Source of the DNA: Chalciporus piperatus
Taxonomy: Eukaryota > Basidiomycota > Agaricomycetes > Boletales > Boletaceae
DNA length: 64,000 bases
Direction of reading: 5' to 3'
Assembly (NCBI GenBank): GCA_038093975.1
Contig: JBBPTG010000064.1
Span: forward strand, 1-64,000
The translations under genes were made by a program, and so were the position numbers. The number at the start of each line of letters is the position of its first letter. The first letter of the stretch is position 1. Under the pieces are notes generated by a model. It saw only the letters and a program-made list of their open reading frames with translations. It did no database searches and was not told the origin of the DNA. Positions 53,701-62,892 of the stretch are shown one piece after another.

Positions 53701-54421
53701 TTCGCCATCTCCTGAGACCCCAAGTTCTCCTGGCCCTTGGCCGATCCCGAATCGTGGTAACGAACGTAGTGCGGCACCTCCTGCAAGTCCGCCTCCTGAT
53801 CGAATGAGTACGAGCGCGAGTCGCAGCAACACCACCACCAGTGGCTGGACTTCGACTTCGACTCCCAAAGCTCCTCCACCACCTCCACCTCCACCTCCCA
53901 CCTCCACCACTCCAAACCCCCCACTGACCGAAGCCGATTTCCACCGACGCCAAGCTGAACAAGCCCAAAAACGCGAAGAACAGTTCAGACGCGAACAAGC
54001 TCGGCTAGCGCTGCAAGACCACGAACGACAAGCCAAGTCCGGGAAAATAATGTCCAAAGAGGACGTGGCGAAGCTCTTTGAATGGCATCGGGGTCAGTGG
54101 GACAAGATCCAAACGCACCAGACGCTCGGGTCGTTGATCTGGGAGGACTTTCCTTGGCCGATGTTTAAACGACCGAAAGGTCCCGAGGAGTTGACCTCGC
54201 CAGCGATCACGGCGTATATGTTGTCTCCGATTCATCCTCAGGATAGGGGGTCGAAGGAAAGGATAAGGGATAATATTAGGAGATGGCATCCGGATCGGTT
54301 TAATTCGCAGCTTTTGCCAAGGGTCAAGGAAGGCGAGCGGGACAAGGTTTCCGAAGGGGCCGGGTCTGTGGCGAGGATACTGAACGACCTCTTGCGCATG
54401 AACTCACAAGACATTTTCTGA
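50771..54421 (+). CDS. Giant coiled-coil protein with C-terminal HPD block (HPD-tail protein 2)
   Basis: A single exon of 1216 residues. The order is: an N-terminal helical region (residues 10-130), a Pro/Gln/His repeat tract (about 150-200, HPPQPQPQP units), a disordered region with an internal duplication (THARGTDSSRMYAPPPS and THARGTDNSRMYAPPPS), and a very long Glu/Lys/Arg coiled coil (about 620-965). A second Pro-rich linker leads to the C-terminal block: WHRGQWDKI, DFPWPMFKR, IRRWHPDRFNSQLLP and GSVARILNDLL, ending 45 residues after the Trp before HPD. The block matches residue for residue the tail of the gene at 42257-43792. A scaffold role with an Hsp70-like partner is speculation. 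Confidence 0.75.
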   Translation: MATLMHNASQPFSAPLPPDLEPDEEWKQTLKVSIEAGLRSMVDEAKQKLHDELAKGVIGPEERERLTADHLAALKNIRQLAEEQFRIALERERQERRWASGEQLDREWSESMKKEQQAIMDRIERERKDKAPAPSFAGSSSQPDHAHFQSHPQPRHPPQPQPQPPPQPRHPPQPQPQPRHPSQSQPRHPPPPQPQPPPPPRQPDVIPGSSTSTSSSIPTTSTPSRKVERERVARTPNVAIDSERDTGPYFSRPMNHERDDFPASPDEVPVSRAAAKVRAGSITSSMGSYKAPSILETDKSFLERSKPPPLYDDPEFMPPTHARGTDSSRMYAPPPSRIPTDPPDSVRRESIRRKPSMTARPIVQEFWKPSITPEEDAQMSRTFTLARRGSTASATSSFKAPSVLSTTFIDPLDAVSSNIDREKSSIHSADQEWSGMDRARERDRDREREREGRGYGHHPDDRPSHNGNRIAILEERLGITNAPLNSSGSATHARGTDNSRMYAPPPSASRPIVNKKSSTVDDAFPPPQSSPGSRNGNARSSFETRWEASSSRCPQTPEDTSRSWQASHLKGRFSSQDMRHHFSQEGNHHASRHVHTHQEDFEEDGSEDGFDNRGWQTRDYNERRIQDIEDGLRKREDAASKREEELARKMEEIRREEEARKKRLEESKREEEARRIDEEAKQREEEDDAERKEAELRRKEEEAIRRERITAKKAEEARRLEEEAKRKDEEARKKSEEARRLEEEAKRKGAEVRKKEEEAKKKEREARLMEEMAKRREEEAKKLEEMAKRKEEEARKMEAEAKRKEEEVKKKEREARLKEEEAKRKEKDVKSREMEARRQVEEARRKEEEAARKEEEVTFREIEARRLEEEARRKEDDAKLIEEEARRREQEALRRGEEARLKEEDMRQRAEELERLEEDFRRREEDLIRREVDIRRREDDKQQEQFRKREGEIRRQRTDEKKKQEVWESWPQEAFGRSPSPETPSSPGPWPIPNRGNERSAAPPASPPPDRMSTSASRSNTTTSGWTSTSTPKAPPPPPPPPPTSTTPNPPLTEADFHRRQAEQAQKREEQFRREQARLALQDHERQAKSGKIMSKEDVAKLFEWHRGQWDKIQTHQTLGSLIWEDFPWPMFKRPKGPEELTSPAITAYMLSPIHPQDRGSKERIRDNIRRWHPDRFNSQLLPRVKEGERDKVSEGAGSVARILNDLLRMNSQDIF

Positions 54422-55052
54422 AGACAAAGGAGTAAGTGGCTTATGCGTAAAACTCGGTGATGTTTTGGACTTACTTTTAACGTGTCATGTTCCTTCGCAG
54501 CTGTCCCCACCAATCAATGTACATGATACCCCTACTCACAGCGTTTACTCACCCTTCATCTGTATGCATATTTCAGTCATCAAGGACGCCCACCCACCAC
54601 TGTAGGAAAGAATGTTGTACTATATAACGCTGGGCGGTTGCTCGCTCAAGTCGTCCTTTATGTACGCCGGTGCTTGTCGCCGTTATCTGTTGCCCAAGAA
54701 TAGCATATCTTTGACAGAAGGCAGGATTCGAAGGGATGGTTGAAAACTCGGAGAACTTCCAAGTTTTCGAAGTCCCGGTAAAAGAGACATGTACAAAACG
54801 AGCGTGTCGTAAGATCTCGGAAAGTTCATCATCAAACTTGAAGGGTGCTCGAGATATTCTTGGCTTCCGGTCATGGTCATGCACGAAACAAGCGCCATTC
54901 ACACCCGAGTTTTCCGTTGTAGTCATGTAATCAGCATCACCAATGATAGTCAGTCCAATCCCTAGGTCGTATGGGTGCTTAGATTCATGACATGGGTGTG
55001 GTGGATACATAATGAAAAAAGACACGAAAGTGGAATGGCGACAGCATACAGC
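54422..55052. other. Intergenic between convergent HPD-tail gene and eL42
   Basis: 631 bases between stop codons of convergent genes. Small ORFs overlap on both strands without similarity. No gene called. Confidence 0.5.
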
Positions 55053-55755
<703 letters not shown>

Positions 55756-56052
55756 CTTGTCGGCGGCGGCGTTGACGAGTCTTGAGGATATCTACCAGGT
55801 CGATCCCCTTGCCGCCGGCAATCGCCGGCGTAGTGGTGCTATGCAGTTAGTACGCTCAAGGTTCAAACTCAGACAAGCCGGTGCGGGGTTTTCCGATACT
55901 GATCCTCGCAGTAGTCCACTGACGTAAAATAGTCAACCTCGTAAGTTCAAAGTTCGAAGGTCACACCACCTCCAAGACAATAGAACCATTACTTCTATGT
56001 ATAATGAACATAACTTACGTACTCGGCCGCTCCAGTATTGTCGACCACCTCG
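55756..56052. promoter_or_regulatory. eL42 promoter and SAM50 3' region
   Basis: 297 bases between two minus-strand genes. No distinct motif recognised. Confidence 0.4.
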
Positions 56053-57719
56053 TTATAGGAATTCCAGTCCGATACCCACCTGCACTCCCCTTCTCAACGA
56101 CTCGCCCTTTGCAGCGACCAGAGGCACTCCAACATTGACTTCCACCCGAATAGGATCGAAGCGGTATATAAGACCTAAGCCGGCGCTCACGGAGGGCTGG
56201 ATGACGGCAGTTTGAACGGAACGGATGAAGGAAGCTGTGCATCGCAGAACATGGTCACCAGGATAAACGAACGAAGAGACGAACGGGAACATACAGTCAC
56301 CTCTGCTTTGTACCCTTCCGGCGTTTATCCAGCTGTGTAGTTTGACGGGCCATTGAGGACGGAAGGGAAGGTTGCTCATCAAGGAGAGTCCGAGGGAGTA
56401 GTAGAGGTCTCCGCCTACGGAAGTAGCTGCGAACGTGTAAACAAAGGATATGCGCCCCAGAAGAAGTATGCAATGACTCACACCCTTCGCGTCCGCCCAT
56501 GCCATCGGCGCTAAAGGCACGCACACTGAGAGGACCTCCGAGATGGAACTTGTCCGAGTAATGTGCCATACTTGGATCGCCGGCCAGGACGCTGAGCAGT
56601 CCAGCGCGTGCTGTTAGGGACGTGGTCTGTATTGACGGGTAAGGACGGAGTAGACGAGCTGTGCGATGTGTTACTGACGATATTTTTTGTCAATGCCCAT
56701 CCGCGCTTGGCCTCTGCTTCTGTCTTCCAGAAAGCAATGTCTCCGAGAGGGCTTGACGTCACGCCTGGGTGAGGAGGTGGTGTGAACGAATCGGTTTTGC
56801 CAGCGACCGCGAGCTCGTCGACGAGTTTGAAAAATGAACCAGCGGTAGGCATTACGGGGTCATTGAGAGTATCGTAGGCGTAGGTGTGCGATAGAGATGC
56901 TTTCAGGTTTGGACCAGCGGACTGACGAATGCTTGTCAAAAGTGAAGACAGGCTTTGGGAGGGAGAAGGTGTAGAGGTACCTGATCGGGGCATCACTGTT
57001 CAATGAGCCGATACATCGCCACGCGAGCTCTGAGGCGAACTGTGAGGACTGTGAGCCCTTGAGTACCGCTCTGAGAGCGACCTTTTCCTCTGTACCACCT
57101 CCGCCCTGTACGCCTAGTTCACGTTCTGTGCCAACAACGCCAATTGAAGCATGGGAGGACATGTCAGGAGAGACCGGGCAAGAAATAGACGCGTCGAAAG
57201 CGCGTTTGGTCTTTGTTCCTATGGACGTGTTGAGAGAGAAGACGTCTGCATGACCGAGCAGGTTGTTGAATCGTGCTGTGAGAGACTGCAGGTTGCGTGG
57301 TGAGAGGAAGCAATGAAGGAAAGAGGTACACATACGGCGCTACCCTCTCCATTTCCTACTTCTGTTGCACTCTTGACAAAGTACCAACCGCGTTCTCGCA
57401 CGTTCAATATGACGTCTACGTGTTTGTCTGAACCGTGCTGAGCTGGTACAATCTTTGCATCGAGTGACCTGAACAGTTCCGAGTCGTTCAATGAGCGTGA
57501 TATTGCTCCTGTTGTTTCTATGACTGTACGGAGGGTTGAATTTGGGTCGTCCTTGAATTTGAGGTGTGGTTTGAGTACCCAGTCCAGGAACGCGGTGCTC
57601 GTTCTGTGTGCGCCATTGACACGGACAGCAGCGATGCTGACAGGGGCATCGAGCTGTGACATCATCTCGGTCAGTGAAAGCACGTCGACGTCACTCTCTT
57701 CACTCACCAAGTCGACCAT
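56053..57719 (-). CDS. sam50: SAM50, mitochondrial outer-membrane beta-barrel assembly protein
   Basis: Exons (minus): 57719-57336, 57285-56981, 56931-56679, 56626-56482, 56426-56301, 56234-56053; 464 residues. SAM50 is the Omp85-family core of the SAM complex, which inserts beta-barrel proteins. An N-terminal POTRA-like domain (APVSIAAVRVNGAHRTSTAF) is followed by 16-strand barrel sequence: ARFNNLLGHADVFSLNTS, NLKASLSHTYAYDTL, FHLGGPLSVRAF (the conserved loop-6-like region), and the C-terminal beta signal RGVQVGIGLEFL. The last intron is 66 bases and contains no stop in frame, so an unspliced reading would add 22 residues; the family alignment supports splicing. A LINE lies 59 bases upstream. 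Confidence 0.92.
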
Positions 57720-57777
57720 GGAAAGAGAGACGAGAAGAGTGTCACACTGTCACAAACACTCAGGGGTGACAGACGCG

Positions 57778-60700
57778 TTTTTTTTTTTTTTTTTTTTTTT
57801 TTGGTGGAACGCTGTTGCGGGGAGGCAGCTGACAAAGTCAACCCCTGCCTGCACGTTGAAAGTACGGGGATTTCACCCGTGTGTAGCGTACTGTATCACC
57901 CAGGGGAAATACTTTATGTACGCCATGTGAAATGGTAGTGTGGGACTCCGCTCTCCTCCCGGTTCGCGATCTCCTTACCTGAGACTTACCGGTTCCGGCC
58001 CGGAGGACGGAGGGGAGCGATACCCACTAAAACCCCTGACTGACGGATCCAATTGTCCGGCAGATTTGATTCGTCCTTGAGGACACCACTCCATGTTCTA
58101 AGGACTAGGTCCTGTGGGAGTGATTTGGTGCCGAAGCGGAGCGAGTTCGTGAGTAGGGTGTCCATCTTGAGGCGAGCGTTTATCGCTGTTAACCATCTGT
58201 TGTGGATTTCTGCAGGAGAGTGGAAAAGTTCGGGGTTTCCTTCGAGTTTTATCACGCGTTCACATCGAAGTTTCCAAATCAGGTGGGCGCTCTCTGTCAT
58301 GAGGATTTTGAAGAGTCGTGACTTCCCGATTTTGGGCTTGCGCTTTTCGTTAGTGAATTTTATTAGGGGGGCTCCCAGTATAGTTCCGAATCGTATTTCG
58401 GGCCATGTGGTTTCTCGTTTGAGCCATAGTTCTTTGGTTAAGTCCCAGATGGATTTGGACGCGGTTGATTCGTCACACTCAAGTAGGATGTGTTCCATTG
58501 TCTCTCGCTCGCCACATAGGTGGCATTTGCCGTGATGCTCTCTTTCGCTAATCCGGTCCCAAAAGTCACCTATCTTGTATGCTTCGTGGAGTGTCTTCCA
58601 TAGAAAGTTCCGAATATTCCGGGGTAAGTCTTTGTCCCTAACCGATCTCCATACTTGCTGTTCGGTTGGCGGTTTGTTGGTGAGTTCGCGTACAGCGTGT
58701 TTAGTTTTCGCCACATTGATTGAGGTCCCTCGTCGATTGGGTGGTCTGTTGTTCAGCTGGATTTGTTTGTAGAACAGGCTTTGGCCTCCCGCAAGCAGCT
58801 GGACTCCTTCCAGGTCGCTAGTGAGTACGACATTAGTTCGTTTGTCGAGTAGCAGTCCTTGCCCGGCGAGGTTTGTTACTTTTTTGCGGGTAGATTTGGA
58901 GATGTTGTCCGTGGTCCATTCTAGGAGGTACGTGTGCGTTTGACGTTTCCTCAGGTTGGTAACGAGTGTTCTGTACAGTGCAGCATCCCGGTTCTGATGC
59001 CATCCCATTTTCTCATTTGTTTCGAGGTTTGTGGTGAGTTCTTTGATTAATTTGACATCTCTGACCGCTATGGTGAGTGCTTTGTCTTCCGGGTGTGTTC
59101 TAACACTTTCTAGCATTGCTATGAGGACGCCACTGTTCGTGGTTGCGATCTCTTCCGGTGCTCGAATGCAGGTGTTGTGAGGATCGTTCTCCTCATACCA
59201 CATTCCTCCGGCAGAAATAATTTCGCCGTCGTCGTCTAACTTGTGGGTCCCTTCTACGAACACGATATCTTTTGTGGGGGGTCTTACATTAGTATCAGTG
59301 GCTATTTGTCCGTGTCCGGGTTGGGGTGTATCTCGGTGGGTTCTTTTAACTTTCGGGAATATACGAATGCCATATTCGATAGGTTCATTAAGGGTAGTTG
59401 TGGGGTTGAATTTTACCCTTTCTTTACCTTGGATTGCTTGCTCGTTAATCGCTACCTCAGCGGCAGTAAGGTCGCTGATTTGGCGGTTAGGTTCGGCGTA
59501 GGGATTCCACTTGTCAGGTAGGCACGTAAGGATTTTTTTAGCAAGGTCAAAACACTTAAATGGTTTGCGGCAGCTGCAGGTGGTGCGAGCGTTGAGGCAG
59601 GGTGTGCATGTGCACGTCGGTCGTCGCCTATGCTCGGCAGGTAGAGCCGTAGTCAGGGGGAGGAGGTCCCCTACCGTTTTAACTCCATGGTTGTCGCGCA
59701 AGCATGACGCGTAGAAGTGGTTGTTCAGTTTCGACATAGTCTCGGTGGCTCCAGTGTGAAACCATAGTGGCATAGACTCCTTTGTTGGCTTGGAGAGTTC
59801 AATTATTTCAGTACGGGCGTTGTATTTATTTGCTACTCGTATTATCCTTTGTACTGGTTTTGGTTGTCGTCTGATGCTTGGACGCCAGGTTTGTAGGAAC
59901 GGGTTAATGCCGGTTGATTGGGCTTCAACAGAGGGGGACGGCTGAGCGCGTTTCGCCATGTGGAACAGAGCAAAGTCGGCCCACATGGGGCGTTGTAGTG
60001 GTGGTTGTAGGAGGCCTTGGAGCCAGGTGAGTTCGATCGCCTCGTTTCTGGATGATATATTCAGGACATTCTTGCCTCCTTGATTCGTGGGGGCCTCTAA
60101 TGTTCGAGTTCCTATTGTTGGTCTCCCGGCGCCATCCCATATGAAGGTGCGGATGACCTTTTGTAGCCGTTTTTCTATGTTTTCCGGCATACCTTGGGCC
60201 TTTGTTAAGTATTGGGTCATGCTACCGACTGTTCGTTGGAGGATAATCTTCCTACCCTCGATGGTTGGGTTTACCTTCTCCCACCGATCTAAGCTCATCT
60301 GGATCTTCTCCATGGTGGGGGCCCATATAGCTAGCTCGTTTGTCTCATTGCCTATCCAGGCTCCCAGTATGCGTGTCGCTTTGCCGTCCACTGCGATGGA
60401 CATGGACTGTGGGATGGGTGGTTGATCTGGTGATAATTGGCGGCTTTCCACAAGGTTGGTGCGAAATGTCTTCGGTCCTATGGGGATTATCTCTGTCTTA
60501 GAAATATTGAATTTGGCTCCTGATGCCCTACACCAACGGGATAGTATGTCTAGGAGGCCGTCGAAGCTGTCATTCTGCGAGAGATAGACTGTTGTGTCGT
60601 CAGCGAACATCGTCACTACTACTCGTTTGTTAGAGAATGGGGTGCGGAAACCCTGAATATTGGATTGGCGAAGTAGTTCTGCCAGCGGTTCGATCGCGAT

Positions 60701-62614
60701 GTCAAAGAGCAGACAGGACAGGGGGTCTCCCTGGCGTACACCCCTATATACGGAGTATTTTGTGCTCAGCTCGCCGTTAATCATGACCGATGTTTCGGCA
60801 TGTTGATATAGTGATTTCACAGTGGATATGAATTGTTCAGGTATCTCGTATTTTCGGAGTGTGGTCCATAGGTATGTATGGTCTATTTTGTCGTAGGCTT
60901 TTTCTTGATCGAGGGCTATGATGAGTCCATTTCTCTCCTCAACTTCAGCGTATTCGAGGATCATTTGTGTGAGTCTAATTTGGTCTGTGATACTTCTCTT
61001 TGGTAGGAACCCGGCTTGGTTCTCGTGGATGACTTCAGGTGCGGTTTTTGCTAGTTTAAGGGCTAGTACTTTGGTGAAGATTTTGTAATCGCTATTAAGT
61101 AGTGTGATGGGGCGGTAGTTCGCGATGTCCCTTTTGTCCTTTTTCTTGTATAGTGGGCACATCCATCCTTCAGAGAATCCTGTCTGAGCGATCATACCGT
61201 GGGTTTCAATGTCATTATAGGCTTCTGTGAGGCACCAACTTAGTTCAAAGGGCTGTTCGGTCCCTTCGTCTTTCGTGATTATTTCGGATTGGATTCTTAA
61301 CCATTTCCAGAACTCGTATGTTAGTCCGTCGGTACCTGCTGCTTTCCCGCTTGGTAGGTCCCGGATGACTTGATCGACTTCGTCTTGTGTCACGAGTGCG
61401 TTGAGTATATCTTTACTTTCACTTGTTAGTGCTATGTTAACACATTCCAGAATTTTTGCAGTCTCTTGTCGTCGTTCCTGTTCAGGTGCGATGTCTCTCG
61501 TTTGGAGTGAGTCGTGATGGGAGCGGGCTATCTCGGCCATCTTGTCCGACCTTGTCTCATAGGTAGGGTGATCCTCAGGGCTGTCCGGTTTCCGTAGTTC
61601 AAGGATTGTGTCTCTCAGTTTCTTTGACTTCCCATTTTGAGCCCAGAGTTTGCTTACAGGTGATTCACATTCTATGCGCATTTTCGCTGACAGGTTGTCG
61701 CGGATCTCACCATGGCGGAGAATCTGGAGTTTGTTAACTTCTTCTTGTAGTGTAGCACTCGTCAGTTGTTTCTCGCCTAATGGGGTATGTTTATCCGCGA
61801 GGGTTTGCTTTAACTTAGATTTGGCGGTCGCTATTTTCTTTTCCAGCTTAGGTATCTTAGTTTTGGCCGCTTCCCGGCACAGCGCAGTAGCGTCATCCTT
61901 GAATTTTCTCAGCAATGTTTGTGGGTTGTGGTCCTCTGTTCGGTTTGTAAGCGAGTTTTCGATTGCTTTTTGCATATCTTTCCCGAGTTGTAGTAATACC
62001 TCTGCAAGTTCGTTGTCTTTCAGGATGAACGCTGGTAGGGACCAGCGCCCTTTTCCGATGAATGGAAGTCGGTGATCGGAGAGCCGGACGGATACAAGTT
62101 GGTGGTCAGTAGAGATCCCGGGGGGTGATATCTTCCAATCATTGCTGAAGGTAGCAAACTCGGGGGTTATGTATATTCTGTCTATTCGCGATTGTCGTCC
62201 GCCTTGGGCAACCGATTGAGCGAAGGTGAACTCGATGGAGTCAGGGTTTTCTGTCCTCCATCCGTCTATGAGGTGGAAATGGTTCTTTAGCTCCGTTAAG
62301 GAGTCAACGGCTCCACAGCAGTCGGGGTGTGGGGGAATACGGTCTAGTGCATCCTCGACAAGGTTGAAGTCGCCTAGCACAACTTGTGGGCGAGGTATGT
62401 TGTCCTCCTGTATTCGTGCGAGGGTGCTTTTCCAGAACGCTTGATTTTCGGATGCGTCGTTCGGAGCATATATGGTGAGGATGTTAATCTTTTCTTCTTT
62501 ATGCCACGGGATGCGGATAAGGAGAGCACGGCCGGGGACTATTTCGTATTTAGCGATACCTTGTGAGTTAGTGAGCTGTTTGTTTATGACGAAAGCGACT
62601 CCTTTCGCGTTGGT
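57778..62614 (-). mobile_element. LINE (non-LTR retrotransposon), 5' truncated, with poly-A tail
   Basis: Read on the minus strand: a large ORF2, a 3' untranslated stretch (57803-57985) and a 25-base poly-A tail (T run 57778-57802 on the plus strand). The 5' end breaks off inside the endonuclease domain near 62614, where frame continuity is lost, a typical result of incomplete target-primed reverse transcription. I could not find a convincing target duplication. It is inserted 59 bases upstream of the SAM50 start codon. Confidence 0.9.
57986..62614 (-). CDS. LINE ORF2: APE endonuclease (partial), reverse transcriptase, RNase H-like region
   Basis: The open frame continues upstream of its first start-like codon into the endonuclease (VAFVINKQL, ILTIYAPND, VVLGDFNLVED, with STDHQLVSVRL near the end). 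RT follows with CPLYKKKDKRDIANYRPI, the YADD-type FADDTTVYL, and GDPLSCLLFDIAIEPL. A Cys-rich segment (CTCTPCLNARTTCSC) and an RNase H-like stretch (VFVEGTHKLDDDGEI, SAGGMW) come next. The end has a CCHC-type zinc motif, CHLCGERETMEHILLEC. The length of about 1540 codons with no stop suggests a recent insertion. The clade is L1/Tad-like by layout; only a tree would fix it. Confidence 0.9.
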   Translation of the reverse strand, partial: TNAKGVAFVINKQLTNSQGIAKYEIVPGRALLIRIPWHKEEKINILTIYAPNDASENQAFWKSTLARIQEDNIPRPQVVLGDFNLVEDALDRIPPHPDCCGAVDSLTELKNHFHLIDGWRTENPDSIEFTFAQSVAQGGRQSRIDRIYITPEFATFSNDWKISPPGISTDHQLVSVRLSDHRLPFIGKGRWSLPAFILKDNELAEVLLQLGKDMQKAIENSLTNRTEDHNPQTLLRKFKDDATALCREAAKTKIPKLEKKIATAKSKLKQTLADKHTPLGEKQLTSATLQEEVNKLQILRHGEIRDNLSAKMRIECESPVSKLWAQNGKSKKLRDTILELRKPDSPEDHPTYETRSDKMAEIARSHHDSLQTRDIAPEQERRQETAKILECVNIALTSESKDILNALVTQDEVDQVIRDLPSGKAAGTDGLTYEFWKWLRIQSEIITKDEGTEQPFELSWCLTEAYNDIETHGMIAQTGFSEGWMCPLYKKKDKRDIANYRPITLLNSDYKIFTKVLALKLAKTAPEVIHENQAGFLPKRSITDQIRLTQMILEYAEVEERNGLIIALDQEKAYDKIDHTYLWTTLRKYEIPEQFISTVKSLYQHAETSVMINGELSTKYSVYRGVRQGDPLSCLLFDIAIEPLAELLRQSNIQGFRTPFSNKRVVVTMFADDTTVYLSQNDSFDGLLDILSRWCRASGAKFNISKTEIIPIGPKTFRTNLVESRQLSPDQPPIPQSMSIAVDGKATRILGAWIGNETNELAIWAPTMEKIQMSLDRWEKVNPTIEGRKIILQRTVGSMTQYLTKAQGMPENIEKRLQKVIRTFIWDGAGRPTIGTRTLEAPTNQGGKNVLNISSRNEAIELTWLQGLLQPPLQRPMWADFALFHMAKRAQPSPSVEAQSTGINPFLQTWRPSIRRQPKPVQRIIRVANKYNARTEIIELSKPTKESMPLWFHTGATETMSKLNNHFYASCLRDNHGVKTVGDLLPLTTALPAEHRRRPTCTCTPCLNARTTCSCRKPFKCFDLAKKILTCLPDKWNPYAEPNRQISDLTAAEVAINEQAIQGKERVKFNPTTTLNEPIEYGIRIFPKVKRTHRDTPQPGHGQIATDTNVRPPTKDIVFVEGTHKLDDDGEIISAGGMWYEENDPHNTCIRAPEEIATTNSGVLIAMLESVRTHPEDKALTIAVRDVKLIKELTTNLETNEKMGWHQNRDAALYRTLVTNLRKRQTHTYLLEWTTDNISKSTRKKVTNLAGQGLLLDKRTNVVLTSDLEGVQLLAGGQSLFYKQIQLNNRPPNRRGTSINVAKTKHAVRELTNKPPTEQQVWRSVRDKDLPRNIRNFLWKTLHEAYKIGDFWDRISEREHHGKCHLCGERETMEHILLECDESTASKSIWDLTKELWLKRETTWPEIRFGTILGAPLIKFTNEKRKPKIGKSRLFKILMTESAHLIWKLRCERVIKLEGNPELFHSPAEIHNRWLTAINARLKMDTLLTNSLRFGTKSLPQDLVLRTWSGVLKDESNLPDNWIRQSGVLVGIAPLRPPGRNR

Positions 62615-62892
62615 TCAAATCAGGAAAAACCTCCCGCGGGAACTCGCGGCAAAGGCATGAAATTCCACGAAATTTCATGCAATTCACGCAAAATCACGCA
62701 TTACAACTTATTTACATTAAATTTGTTTCTGTGATCCAAGCATGACATAGTGTGGTTTGAATCCGAGTCCTGAATGCTTTTCCGTTTGAGCATGATGTCA
62801 TCGTGCTCAAAGAAAAAAGCAGTGACACAGTGACATTGTGACACCTACACAGTTACTCCGTAGTGACATTGTAACAACATTGCAGCATATGA
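62615..62892. other. Short intergenic stretch between LINE and transposase
   Basis: 278 bases with a CATGAAAT...ATTTCATG inverted repeat at about 62657-62680 and repeats of GTGACA(T/C)(T/A)GTGACA near 62820-62870. These could be part of a transposon end. No gene. Confidence 0.4.

Noticed and set aside
52627..53998. Long Ser/Phe/Leu-rich minus-strand ORFs opposite the coiled coil
   Set aside because: They are antisense shadows of the Glu/Lys/Arg heptads of the real plus-strand gene.
62740..62800. Possible tRNA T-arm (GGTTTGAATCC)
   Set aside because: No acceptor, D or anticodon arms can be folded around it.
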